From the NCBI GenBank assembly GCA_964521025.1, contig CAZFPK010000016.1, positions 1 to 64,000 of the forward strand: a stretch of DNA of 64,000 bases, in the 5' to 3' direction. The notes under the pieces were generated by a model that did not search any database, was not told the origin of the DNA, and worked only from the letters and a program-made list of their open reading frames with translations. This document shows positions 1 through 8,600 of the stretch, in pieces (the first letter of the stretch is position 1; every line of letters begins with the position of its first letter). The translations under genes and the position numbers were made by a program. The stretch comes from DRTC01 sp964521025 (GTDB lineage Bacteria; Cloacimonadota; Cloacimonadia; Cloacimonadales; TCS61).

Positions 1-57
1 GTCAAAGATCTAAATGCTGCTGTTAAAACTACCGCATTAGCGGTTTTGTTCAACTAA
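1..57 (+). CDS. 3' end of an unidentified gene (partial)
   Basis: The first 57 bases read open in frame 1 and end at TAA (positions 55-57), giving an 18-residue tail ending ALAVLFN. The gene starts outside the window, so no product can be named. The short region after it up to 201 holds only AT-rich sequence. The open frame could be chance. Confidence 0.35.
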   Translation, partial: VKDLNAAVKTTALAVLFN

Positions 58-201
58 CCTATAGATATGAAAAAAGAGAATACAATAACTTTCGAAAGAT
101 TGGTTATTATATACCTTTCTATTCTCCGATTTCTATATTTATGAAAAACAAGATTTTTAAGAACAAAAAAACTTCACAACTATCAAAAACTTGGTAAGTT
201 T

Positions 202-768
202 TTATTTATACTCGATCGTTCCCAACCGGAAAGAAAAAGATTCGACCAAATAATAATCGACATCCAGCAGGAAAGTGAAATAAGTTTCATCCTGTCGTAG
301 CAAGCCGCCTTCCGATCTTTTGATCACCATCTGTTTTTTGAATTCTATCGTTTCTCCTGCTTTATCCATTGCTTTACAGGTTACTTCCGCCATATTGATG
401 GTTTTGGAAGAGACATTTTTGATCTTCACCTGGACTTCGGTTGTCTGTTCCCCGACAGGCTGTGTTTTGATGATCTCGAATGCTAACGGGGAAACAGATT
501 CGATGACCTTGTCGGCAGCATTGTCCGTTTCTTTTTCTTCGACCTGGCTGAACTCGACTGCCTGCTTCCAGACCCATCCCTGAACAGAAACTTTGACCCA
601 GTTTCCTTCTTTCCCGATCTGCTCGATTTCAGCATTTTTCATCAAAGTCCCGATTTTTTTCCCGTTCGGTCCGTCCCGCATAACTTCGTCATCGACATTG
701 ATATGAGCGGTTTGAGAGAAAATATTCAGGAATAATATTACACAAAAAAAGATTGCTGTTTTTTTCAT
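202..768 (-). CDS. Exported protein with a bacterial SH3 domain
   Basis: This 188-residue protein has an N-terminal signal peptide (MKK followed by a hydrophobic stretch to about residue 20). A bacterial SH3 fold follows at roughly residues 22-75, with the typical 'VMRDGPNGKKIGTL...GNWVKV...GWVWKQAV' spacing. The rest (about residues 95-188) looks like an all-beta domain of the kind that follows SH3 modules in envelope proteins. SH3b domains usually bind peptidoglycan or other cell-wall ligands, so a periplasmic role is likely. A strong AGGAGGATC ribosome-binding site lies upstream of the ATG. No operon partner is evident. The domain call is firm; the biological role is not known. Confidence 0.75.
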   Translation of the reverse strand: MKKTAIFFCVILFLNIFSQTAHINVDDEVMRDGPNGKKIGTLMKNAEIEQIGKEGNWVKVSVQGWVWKQAVEFSQVEEKETDNAADKVIESVSPLAFEIIKTQPVGEQTTEVQVKIKNVSSKTINMAEVTCKAMDKAGETIEFKKQMVIKRSEGGLLRQDETYFTFLLDVDYYLVESFSFRLGTIEYK

Positions 769-806
769 ATTAATGATCCTCCTATTTTATTTTTTACAAA
801 TTTACT

Positions 807-927
807 GTATCGGAATTTCAATATTTATTCAACACGGAAAAACACCGAAGGACACCGAACAACAAATTCGTTTTCAGTGAATATCAGTGCTGTTCGGTGT
901 TTAATTTATTCACGAAGTTATGTTCTT
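807..927 (+). repeat. Dispersed intergenic element, copy 1 (conserved ends, variable core)
   Basis: The left end reads GTATCGGAATTTCAAT and the right end ATTCACGAAGTTATGTTCTT. The same two ends recur at 30369-30456 in the same orientation and at 28538-28623 inverted. The core here is an inverted repeat based on ACACCGAA...TTCGGTGT. It fills the gap between the SH3 gene and the antitoxin gene. Confidence 0.6.
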
Positions 928-982
928 TATGATTCGATTATCCATTCTAAAAGTTTTAATTTCTGAAATTATTTAACTAATG

Positions 983-1237
983 CTATGAAAAAATCCCGTA
1001 TTCGATCCGCCCTAGTTCATCGATTATCATATCAGTTCCGAATCTTGATTTTAAGAGATTCATTGGTGTTTGTTGAGCAAAAGCTTTATTTGGTTGCTGT
1101 ATCCATTTTAGAAAATTTTCCTGATCAGCAAAAACTTCTGTTCCTTTTGCAACCACTTCCGTTATCTGTAATATTTGTTCGGAAACATGCGGAGACCGAG
1201 TTGTCAGCACAGGTTCGGTGAATTTACTAAAATCCAT
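983..1237 (-). CDS. ParS/MbcA-type antitoxin, toxin-binding domain only
   Basis: This 84-residue protein matches the C-terminal toxin-binding domain (DUF2384) of Xre/MbcA/ParS antitoxins. The signature is 'FLKWIQQPNKAF...PMNLL' followed by the closing 'IIDELGRIEYGIFS'. Family members are usually 120-160 residues with an N-terminal helix-turn-helix, which is absent here: an in-frame TAG lies five codons upstream of the ATG, so the short form is real as sequenced. It starts 20 bp after the stop of the Rpn-like nuclease gene and is probably co-transcribed with it. The partner toxin would normally be a RES-domain protein encoded downstream, but none is present in 769-982. It is probably an orphan or residual antitoxin. 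Confidence 0.75.
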   Translation of the reverse strand: MDFSKFTEPVLTTRSPHVSEQILQITEVVAKGTEVFADQENFLKWIQQPNKAFAQQTPMNLLKSRFGTDMIIDELGRIEYGIFS

Positions 1238-1257
1238 TTCGTTTCTTTTCTACATTT

Positions 1258-2142
1258 TTAGGTTTTTTTTTCTAATTCTTTTTTTAATTTTTCAATCAAC
1301 TGTCTATTTTTCTCTAATTCAATATTTTTATTTTCTATTTCTTTGTCCTTTTTTTCTAATTTTTCGTCTTTTATTTGAATTTTTCTTTCCAGGTTTTCTA
1401 ATTCTTCAATATATTCATCTTCGAGATCCATTGTATCGCGAACTTCTTCTTCTACCATTGCCTGTTGTAACCGTCTAATTATTCTCTTGTATTTTCCCGG
1501 ATAATTATCAGGATTAATGTTTAAAATATGTTTATCTTTTTCTATATTGTGTTGGTCGAATATGGAAAGTAGTTGTTCGATTTCGGTTTTATATTTTGGG
1601 CGCAGGTGTGGTATTTGGATGACAAAACTGTCGTGTGTTAAACTCTCGATAAATTTTTCCCGTTCTCTGATCACTTTTCCGGTTATTCCGTCATAATATG
1701 CTCTTTTTACTTTTATTAAGGGTGTTGTGATATGCTCGAGTTTATGTCCTAAAAAATAGATCGTAATGATTGGCAATGGGGTTATTACTTCTCTCTTAAT
1801 ACCATTTTCTGCACTTGTTTTTTTAGTATTTGCTTTTGAAATATACTGTCCTCCGAGATATCGTCGAAACCTGGTTATATCGGCTGAAAATTTGGCTTTT
1901 TGAAGTTCTATTATTACTTGTTTTTCATCACCGCCCGGGGTTTCTATTTTTGCTGAAAAATCCATTACTTTCACGGTTAACGGTTTGTTTTCAAGTTTAA
2001 ATGATTTCTTTTCAGGCAATAAATCGAGAGATATAATTTTTTCATCAATGATAGAAGAAAACATTAATTTTGCTATTTTATTGTCTTTCATTAAATATTT
2101 AAAAACGACATCATAAATTGGATTTGCTATTTTCATGATCAT
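1258..2142 (-). CDS. Rpn/PD-(D/E)XK-family transposase-like nuclease with coiled-coil tail
   Basis: This 294-residue protein belongs to the Rpn / 'PD-(D/E)XK nuclease family transposase' group. It opens with 'NPIYDVVFKYLM', has the nuclease core strand 'VIIELQKA' (E-x-Q variant of the ExK motif) near residue 79, and a conserved 'FRRYLGGQYISK' helix. From about residue 235 it is a long Lys/Glu-rich coiled coil. Members are recombination-promoting DNA endonucleases or are known only from sequence. The start may be the first Met or Met3. The antitoxin gene follows 20 bp downstream, which suggests a two-gene unit. A defence or selfish role is inferred from the family. Confidence 0.7.
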   Translation of the reverse strand: MIMKIANPIYDVVFKYLMKDNKIAKLMFSSIIDEKIISLDLLPEKKSFKLENKPLTVKVMDFSAKIETPGGDEKQVIIELQKAKFSADITRFRRYLGGQYISKANTKKTSAENGIKREVITPLPIITIYFLGHKLEHITTPLIKVKRAYYDGITGKVIREREKFIESLTHDSFVIQIPHLRPKYKTEIEQLLSIFDQHNIEKDKHILNINPDNYPGKYKRIIRRLQQAMVEEEVRDTMDLEDEYIEELENLERKIQIKDEKLEKKDKEIENKNIELEKNRQLIEKLKKELEKKT

Positions 2143-2236
2143 TCCTGAAATTTATTTTTTCAATTAATTCATTAGGGTTAATTTTGGCAATTAATTTCTT
2201 GAAATGATTTGTTGGGATATTAATATATCTCAAGTT

Positions 2237-4882
2237 TCAATTTTTCCAATCGATCTGTGCCTGCAGCACAGCATCTATTTTCGCTTTTGTTTCGGCAAGG
2301 TGAGCAACTGTTATTTTATCGAGGTTTGTTTTCTCCAAAGACTCGATTTTGTCTTTAATATCGGAAAGTTCAAAACGAGCCAATGAAATCGCATCATGGG
2401 GAATGTTTTTGTTCTCGTCCAAAATAATTTCGGAAATACGATGCAGGTACATTCTCTGCAGTTCCCGGCGGAAACTATCGATATTTTCACATCTTTCAAT
2501 TTCGTTCCAAACCGAATTCCCGATAGCGGAAAACATCGCGGACATAAAGAATTTATCTTCGCCTTCTTTGAATTTCAGTTCGTTATCAAAAAGTCTTCCC
2601 AACACCAGCGGATCAAATAAATGAGAAAGCACGATCGATTGAATGTAAGCGATAGAATTATGGATGGAATAATCTGTTCGATCAAGCGACCAGATACTGC
2701 CGGTAAAAGTTCCCATTTTTTCATAAACTAATTTATTCAAAAGTTCCGGCGGGAAATAAAAAGCATTTTCAGAAAGGATATTTTCCGTTAAGAAATCCAG
2801 CGCCCGTTTCTGTTCTTTTGCCGGAACAACCTCGAACGGGACCCGACCTTTCGGATCGCCGATATGGTCTCGATGCGCATATAATCCACCGATGTATTTG
2901 CTGACATTATGAGCAGCACCGCGATATTCACTCAAACCCTGATTGAAAACCCAGAGTAATTTTTTATAGGATTTTCCTTTTTTCTCGAAATTTGCCGGAA
3001 TTTCAGCCCACAATTCTCTCGCGATTTGGATTCTGTCTTCATAAAATTTTATCGGATCATTTCCCAGATCGAAAATATTACATGAAGGATCGATTCCCCT
3101 GCTCGACATTCCGTATGTGTCTTCGTCTGTTCCGTAATCGAGCATTTTATGAGCACAACGACGGGCGATCTTTTCCAGATTTTCCTCTTCTTTCTCTTCC
3201 TCGAAAATCGAATAACCGTATTCGATCATCCATTTGTCCCATTCTCCGATCCGGTTATGAAAATAGATTCCTTCCGCTTCTTTGATTGGAGATAGATTGA
3301 TCGGAACATAATCCATAATGGAACCGGTTATCCCTTTTTTAGTTGTGAATTTTTCATCCTGAAGTTGTTTTTGAGAAAAAACCGTGCTGCCTTTGAAATT
3401 ATGCCGAAGTCCGAGCGTATGACCAACTTCATGACAAACGAGCGCACTCAATCCCTGATCGATGAATTCATCGAGATCGATGGATTTCCCGAATTGCCCT
3501 CTCGATTTAAGCAAACTGTATCCTAAACTCAACTGCTGCTGCATTCCATCCGCATAATGACAGCAATTTCCAAAATTGATATCATTAAAATTTTCTTCTT
3601 TCCATTCTGCTGATTTCAATCCTTCAGTCCAGCCTTCGGGATTTATTACTTCATCATATTCGATATAAAAATATCTCAAAAAATCCGCACTGATCCGAAT
3701 ATCAGCATCATAAATTTCCCCGGTGTAAGGATTGGCGTGTGAAGGTCCGACTGCATAACCTCCGCCGGGCTGAATGATCCAGCAAATCGTGTTATAACGC
3801 GCATCAGCAGGCTCCCAATCCGCATCATCCGGTTTTTCTTTGACTATGATCGCATCTTCGATCCCGATTTCTGCGAAGGCTTCATTCCAGAGCAGAATTC
3901 CTTTTTTAACAGCCGGTTTGTATCTATCCGGGATCGTATTATCCAACCAGAAAACGATCGGATTTTTTGCTTTAGAATTTTTTTTATTTGGATTCTCTTT
4001 TTCCAAATGCCAGCGATCGATGTAACGAATGTAGGGAGTTTCAGTAAGCAGATCGGTATAATCCTGGAAAATCGTGTTGAAAAAACCGATCCTGTCATCC
4101 GCAAATCGCGGTGTATAATCCGATTCCGGAATTACCGACAAGCTGTAATGATAACGATGGATCATACTTCTCGAATCGGGTAAAGTGTAAATATGTTTTC
4201 CTTCACTATTTTTGAAATGCAGAACTACATCGATCTCCGTATTTAACGGGAAAGATTTGATCTGATCAAAATAACTGTTTTCCTTATCAAATGAAAAATT
4301 CATTTTATGCCTGGAACTTGATTTTGTTACATTGGCCATATCTTTCAGGAAAAGATCGGCAGCATCGATGAGAACTGCTCCGGTCTCTTTGTGAGGTTTA
4401 CAACTCTGTTTTGCGGAAGCAAGAATGGAATTGGAAATGCTGTTTTCCAATGCTCTTTTCATTGCCTTATCTTCTGACCGGAATTTGAGATTTTTCTCGA
4501 TCAGCCGGATTTTCTTATGCACCTTCTGAAAGAAAAAAGGGAAATTCCGAAGTGAAGACGAAGCATCGAACATATAAGCATCTCCGGATTGCCGCGTCAT
4601 GGTGCAGAGATAGATTTGATCGAATTGCTCCGGCTTGATCTCGAGGTAAACTTTTCCTTCCTCATCATCACGATAAATCGTGAACAGTCCTTCGATCTTC
4701 TCGAAATCCTCGACAAATTTCTCGAAACCGGTCTTGGCAGCAACACTATCCGCCTGGATATCTTTTACGGCTTTTTTGATCTCTTCCGGGGTGAGAGAAT
4801 CTGTGCTTTCCAGTTTATCGGAGGAGGAGAGAAAAGGAACGAAGATCAAAAAAAACAAAATTGGGAAAATAATTTTTTTCAT
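2237..4882 (-). CDS. Exported zinc-dependent metalloprotease (DUF4953/DUF5117 type)
   Basis: This is an 881-residue protein with a clear signal peptide (residues 1-20). The metzincin-like motif HEVGHTLGLRH occupies residues 484-494, so H484, H488 and H494 are the expected zinc ligands and E485 the catalytic base. It is preceded by the 'FWLDNTIPD...NEAFAEIGI' region typical of this family. The family is common in Bacteroidota and relatives and is annotated only as zinc-dependent metalloprotease. Length and architecture are normal and no sorting domain is present at the C terminus. The ATG at 4882 has an AGGAG site eight bases upstream. It lies 32 bp after the broken relE and is probably separately controlled. 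Confidence 0.85.
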   Translation of the reverse strand: MKKIIFPILFFLIFVPFLSSSDKLESTDSLTPEEIKKAVKDIQADSVAAKTGFEKFVEDFEKIEGLFTIYRDDEEGKVYLEIKPEQFDQIYLCTMTRQSGDAYMFDASSSLRNFPFFFQKVHKKIRLIEKNLKFRSEDKAMKRALENSISNSILASAKQSCKPHKETGAVLIDAADLFLKDMANVTKSSSRHKMNFSFDKENSYFDQIKSFPLNTEIDVVLHFKNSEGKHIYTLPDSRSMIHRYHYSLSVIPESDYTPRFADDRIGFFNTIFQDYTDLLTETPYIRYIDRWHLEKENPNKKNSKAKNPIVFWLDNTIPDRYKPAVKKGILLWNEAFAEIGIEDAIIVKEKPDDADWEPADARYNTICWIIQPGGGYAVGPSHANPYTGEIYDADIRISADFLRYFYIEYDEVINPEGWTEGLKSAEWKEENFNDINFGNCCHYADGMQQQLSLGYSLLKSRGQFGKSIDLDEFIDQGLSALVCHEVGHTLGLRHNFKGSTVFSQKQLQDEKFTTKKGITGSIMDYVPINLSPIKEAEGIYFHNRIGEWDKWMIEYGYSIFEEEKEEENLEKIARRCAHKMLDYGTDEDTYGMSSRGIDPSCNIFDLGNDPIKFYEDRIQIARELWAEIPANFEKKGKSYKKLLWVFNQGLSEYRGAAHNVSKYIGGLYAHRDHIGDPKGRVPFEVVPAKEQKRALDFLTENILSENAFYFPPELLNKLVYEKMGTFTGSIWSLDRTDYSIHNSIAYIQSIVLSHLFDPLVLGRLFDNELKFKEGEDKFFMSAMFSAIGNSVWNEIERCENIDSFRRELQRMYLHRISEIILDENKNIPHDAISLARFELSDIKDKIESLEKTNLDKITVAHLAETKAKIDAVLQAQIDWKN

Positions 4883-4914
4883 GTTTTATACTCCTGTAAA
4901 AATCGTATTTCTTT

Positions 4915-5186
4915 TTATGGAAAAATTCTATAAATATCTTTTCGATGGGCAATCCGCTGGCAAATAATAAGTTTTTTAGATTTAATTATGGTAATACCGA
5001 TCTTGTAGTTTCCAATTCTAATTTTATATTTATCCGGATATCCTGTCATGTGTTCAATAAAACCAAGTTCGAAGGTTTTTTCTCTGAAAATCCTTCAAAT
5101 ATAAATCTTGTTGCCCTAACTTTTATTTCAGCTGGTAGTTTAAGAAGTTCTTTCAGAAAGCGTTTTGTATATTAAACTTTCCACAT
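4915..5186 (-). pseudogene. RelE/ParE-family toxin, broken by a nonsense codon and a frameshift
   Basis: A RelE-like toxin can be read in two frames. From an ATG at 5186 the sequence runs MWKV, TAA (5174-5172), then YTKRFLKELLKLPAEIKVRA. The frame is lost near an A6 run (T6 on the plus strand, 5076-5081). The other frame gives 'EHMTGYPDKYKIRIGNYKIG' and 'IICQRIAHRKDIYRIFP', the classic RelE C terminus, ending at 4915. The rebuilt length of about 90 residues is normal for the family. It overlaps the 3' end of the antitoxin gene, as expected for an antitoxin-toxin pair. Two independent lesions argue for decay and not a single sequencing error. Confidence 0.8.
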
Positions 5187-5382
5187 TTTTTGTTAGAGAT
5201 CGATAATACTTCTTTGCTTCTTCAATATCAAGCAATTCAACATTTTTTACCTCATCTATCAATTTTGCTAACCCATAATTCTCGATAATTTCTTCCAGTT
5301 GTTCAAATTCATCGATAGGAATTTGAATAGCAAAAGGATTTTGATTTTCATCGAGAACTATATTTTTATGAATATTAAGCAT
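5140..5382 (-). CDS. Antitoxin of a RelE-type module
   Basis: This is an 80-residue acidic protein. The frame extends to 5418, but the ATG at 5382 (MLNIHKNIV) is preferred because GGGAG lies eight bases upstream. The 'VLDENQNPFAIQIPIDEFEQ' opening followed by a helical acidic region is the pattern of small Phd/YefM-like antitoxins paired with RelE toxins. The downstream, overlapping toxin gene is inactivated. The last dozen codons overlap the toxin start, so the tail may be under little selection. The antitoxin frame itself is intact. Confidence 0.6.
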   Translation of the reverse strand: MLNIHKNIVLDENQNPFAIQIPIDEFEQLEEIIENYGLAKLIDEVKNVELLDIEEAKKYYRSLTKNVESLIYKTLSERTS

Positions 5383-5473
5383 AATTTTATCTCCCGATAT
5401 TTCTTCAAAAAAAATCAAAACCTATTTTAATAAAAAATATACTGTGTCAAATTAAATTTGTTCTAGAATAAAA

Positions 5474-5651
5474 AAACCTTCAACCATGTTTTTTTGATCG
5501 AAGGTTTGTAGTGCGGAACTTGTTCTGCCTTTCCCGAAGGTAAGCAAAATTAATTTTTTGCCGCAAAGCAGGAGTGCTGCGATACGATTGAGAATTTGTT
5601 GTTTTCATTCGCAAAGCAGGAGCTTTGCGTTACAACGGAACGGAGTTCCGT
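5474..5651. repeat. Cluster of small hairpin repeats, probable terminator region
   Basis: Three palindromes lie downstream of the C25 gene. They are AAACCTTC (5474-5481) with GAAGGTTT (5500-5507), the GCAAAGCAGGAGCTTTGCG unit at 5611-5629, and ACGGAAC/GTTCCGT at 5635-5651. A sequence of the same class, CTCAAAGCTCCTGCTTTGAG, recurs at 62629-62648. These are dispersed repeats and probably also terminate the minus-strand C25 transcript. Confidence 0.5.
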
Positions 5652-5655
5652 GGTA

Positions 5656-8600
5656 CTAACGAAGCAGGATCATCTTCCGGGTTTTTGCGTAATCGTGAGT
5701 ACTCATTTTATAGAAGTAAATTCCTGCTCCGGCTTTTTTCCCGAATTCATCTTTACCGTTCCAGGCAACTTGGGAATTCCCTGCTTTTCTTGTTTCATCG
5801 AGTAAAGTTTTGACTTTTCTTCCTTTGATATCAAAAATCTCGATCGTAACTTTTGCTTCTTCCCTCAAACTGAAATCGATCGTTGTTTCGGGATTTCGTC
5901 CTGATCTTACGGCAGAGAACGGATTCGGGAAGTTCGTGAAAAGTCTCGTTTCCGGTAAAGTTGTCGGATCTTCGATCGCGGTTACATCGACTTCTGCAGT
6001 ATTGGAAGGACCGGATTCATAATCTCCGTAAACTGCAGTGGCATAATATTCGTGAATTCCTTCCGGAGGATTCGTATCGAAAGTCCAGAGTGAATTGAGC
6101 TCGTTGATCAATTCTCCATCACGGTAGATCCTGTAAAAATCGAGGATGGACCAGCCCGGAGAAGTCCATTGCAGAAGCACATTCGGATTTATAAAATTTG
6201 CCGTAAAATCGAGAGGTGGTGCTAAAACCAGGAAAACGGTTTCCGTGTTGGAAGGTTCGGATTCGCCTTCCTCATAAACAGCAGTCAGATAATAAGAATA
6301 TTCACCTTCATCGAGATCGACATCCGTATATGATGTTGTCGTAATATCCGAAATTTCAGACAGGAATTGCTCGTTTCGATAAATATTATATCCCAGCAAA
6401 AAGCGGTCTGTTCTTGTTTCACCGGATTTTGTATTATTTGAAGATCGTTGATCCGTATTTTTGGAATTCTTGTCGTTTTTGGAAACAATTTGCGATTCTG
6501 GATTTCCGGTCAAAGTTCCCGGGATATCCCAATTCAAAGCAATATTATTTTCAAAAGTTGCCACTATAAGATTTTGGGGAGGATAATCATTGGTTAGTTC
6601 CTCCAGAGTAAAATCTTGTGTATAAGTCTCCCAGTTTTCCTCGATGTTCACATTAAAAGCAGTATCGGAAAGATAACCCGGCAAGGATGCTGTAACATCA
6701 TAAATTCCTGATTCCAAAGGCAAAATATAAAAACCATCGGAGTCCGGGTTCGAAACTGCGGAACCGGCGTAGATCAAAACCTCTTCGAGACTGCCGTTAT
6801 CACCATTCAAAGTAACATTTCCAATTAGATAGCCATGCGGTGCTGCGGCAATTTCATTAAGGATAACATCGTCGATGACCCAGGCATTTAGATCAAAGAC
6901 ATTTCCTTCAAAAATAAATGCTAATCGGAAAGTCGATGAACCGACATCAGGAGTTGAAATCGTCAGGAATTCGGTCGTCGGAGGAACATCATTTGCCTGA
7001 TAGGTGATCACATCATGCCAGATCGTGACGTTACTGCTGGTTTGAATTCCCAAGTAAAAACCGTTTCCAAAAGTAGCGATCAAATGTTTGAATACCAATT
7101 CCAGCGATGTCGAACCCAATGTATTTACCGGTTTTGTGATCAACCTCTGAATTCCTGTTGTAGGAAAAATTCCAACATAAAGTATTTCCGGGGGAGTTCC
7201 TCCTGCAAAATTCGATTGATTCAAGATCCAGTTCTGTTCTCCTTGGACAGTCCATCCATCAGGAGGAAAATTGTTAAAATTCTCAACGAGGTTAACAGGA
7301 GATTGAACAAGAAAATTTGAGAAATTTCCCGAAATTGCATAACTCAAATCTGCAGTAATTTCCCAATTTATTACAACCTCATGACCAATAGGAGCATCTT
7401 CACCGACCGTTACATAAAAAACAGCAGTTTCCTGTTCGCCTGCCGGGAAAGTTCCAAAATCAAAATCATTAGAATTTATTGTCAGATAATCATCATCAGT
7501 AGAAATCGAACAAAGTGTTGTGCTTGCATCCGCGCCCCCGTTATTTGAGAAATTAACCCATAATTCACCTGTTTCTCCGGGATCGAGAATATTATTATTC
7601 CCGTCGAAAATACTTAATTGCTGAAATATGATATCCGGTGCATGGACTTCCAATCCGAAATAAAGAGTCCAATTATTTTCATTACTTTGAACATCCATCT
7701 GGAAAAAAATGAGATGTCCGTCAGGACAAGTCTCATCGACAGAGATGGAAAAATCATCGAGATTGATTTCCGAATCTTCTCCGGGAATGTCATTATAAGC
7801 AGAACTGTTTGCTAATAAAGTTGTATATTCATCATTAAGGGAAATTATTGCAGAAACACCCGTTGCCGGATTTTCACCGAGATTATTCAAGGGAATATGA
7901 AGGTTAACGGTTTCCCCGTGATCGACATTCCCGTTTCCGTTCCCGCCTGAAATTTCAATCGTTCCCAGCACAAGGTAAGGTTCTTCGATAGAGATCGGAG
8001 GTCCTGTAAAGAAGATTGCCGATTCATTTTCCAGGACTTTTGCAGCAGTCGGATATTCGTTATTGAAAGTATATTCCAAACCAATGGTTCCGCTCGGGTC
8101 TTCGATCCCGACTGTCGCATATAAACCGTGATTAACGATAAATCCGAAATAACCTCCCTGATCGACATTACTTACCGTATGATATTGGAATTTTATTTCA
8201 CTGTCTCCAAGCATTGTCGGATAATAATCGGCGTCGTATAATACAACCTGGAAAGTTTCCTCATTACTGTTATATTCATTGTATAATCTTGACCATTCGA
8301 TCACAAAATAGTGATAAACATCGTTATAAAAGTAACACACATTTCCATCTCCGGTGATGAGATCATCCCAGAAAGGAGCAATGAGCGGGGACGGACCGAG
8401 AGCGCCCGGAATGTTCCAGTTCATGAATGAATTATTGTCAGTAATTCCCGGTGACAGCCAGCCATTTGAACAAACTGTTATCTCGGAATAATTCTGTCCG
8501 TAAAATCGGAAATTCAGCGGTAGATCGAGAACTTCCGTATCTCCTTCATTTCCCTGGTCATCTAGTTGAATTATTGTTCCTTGACCTCCGTAATCAGGAT

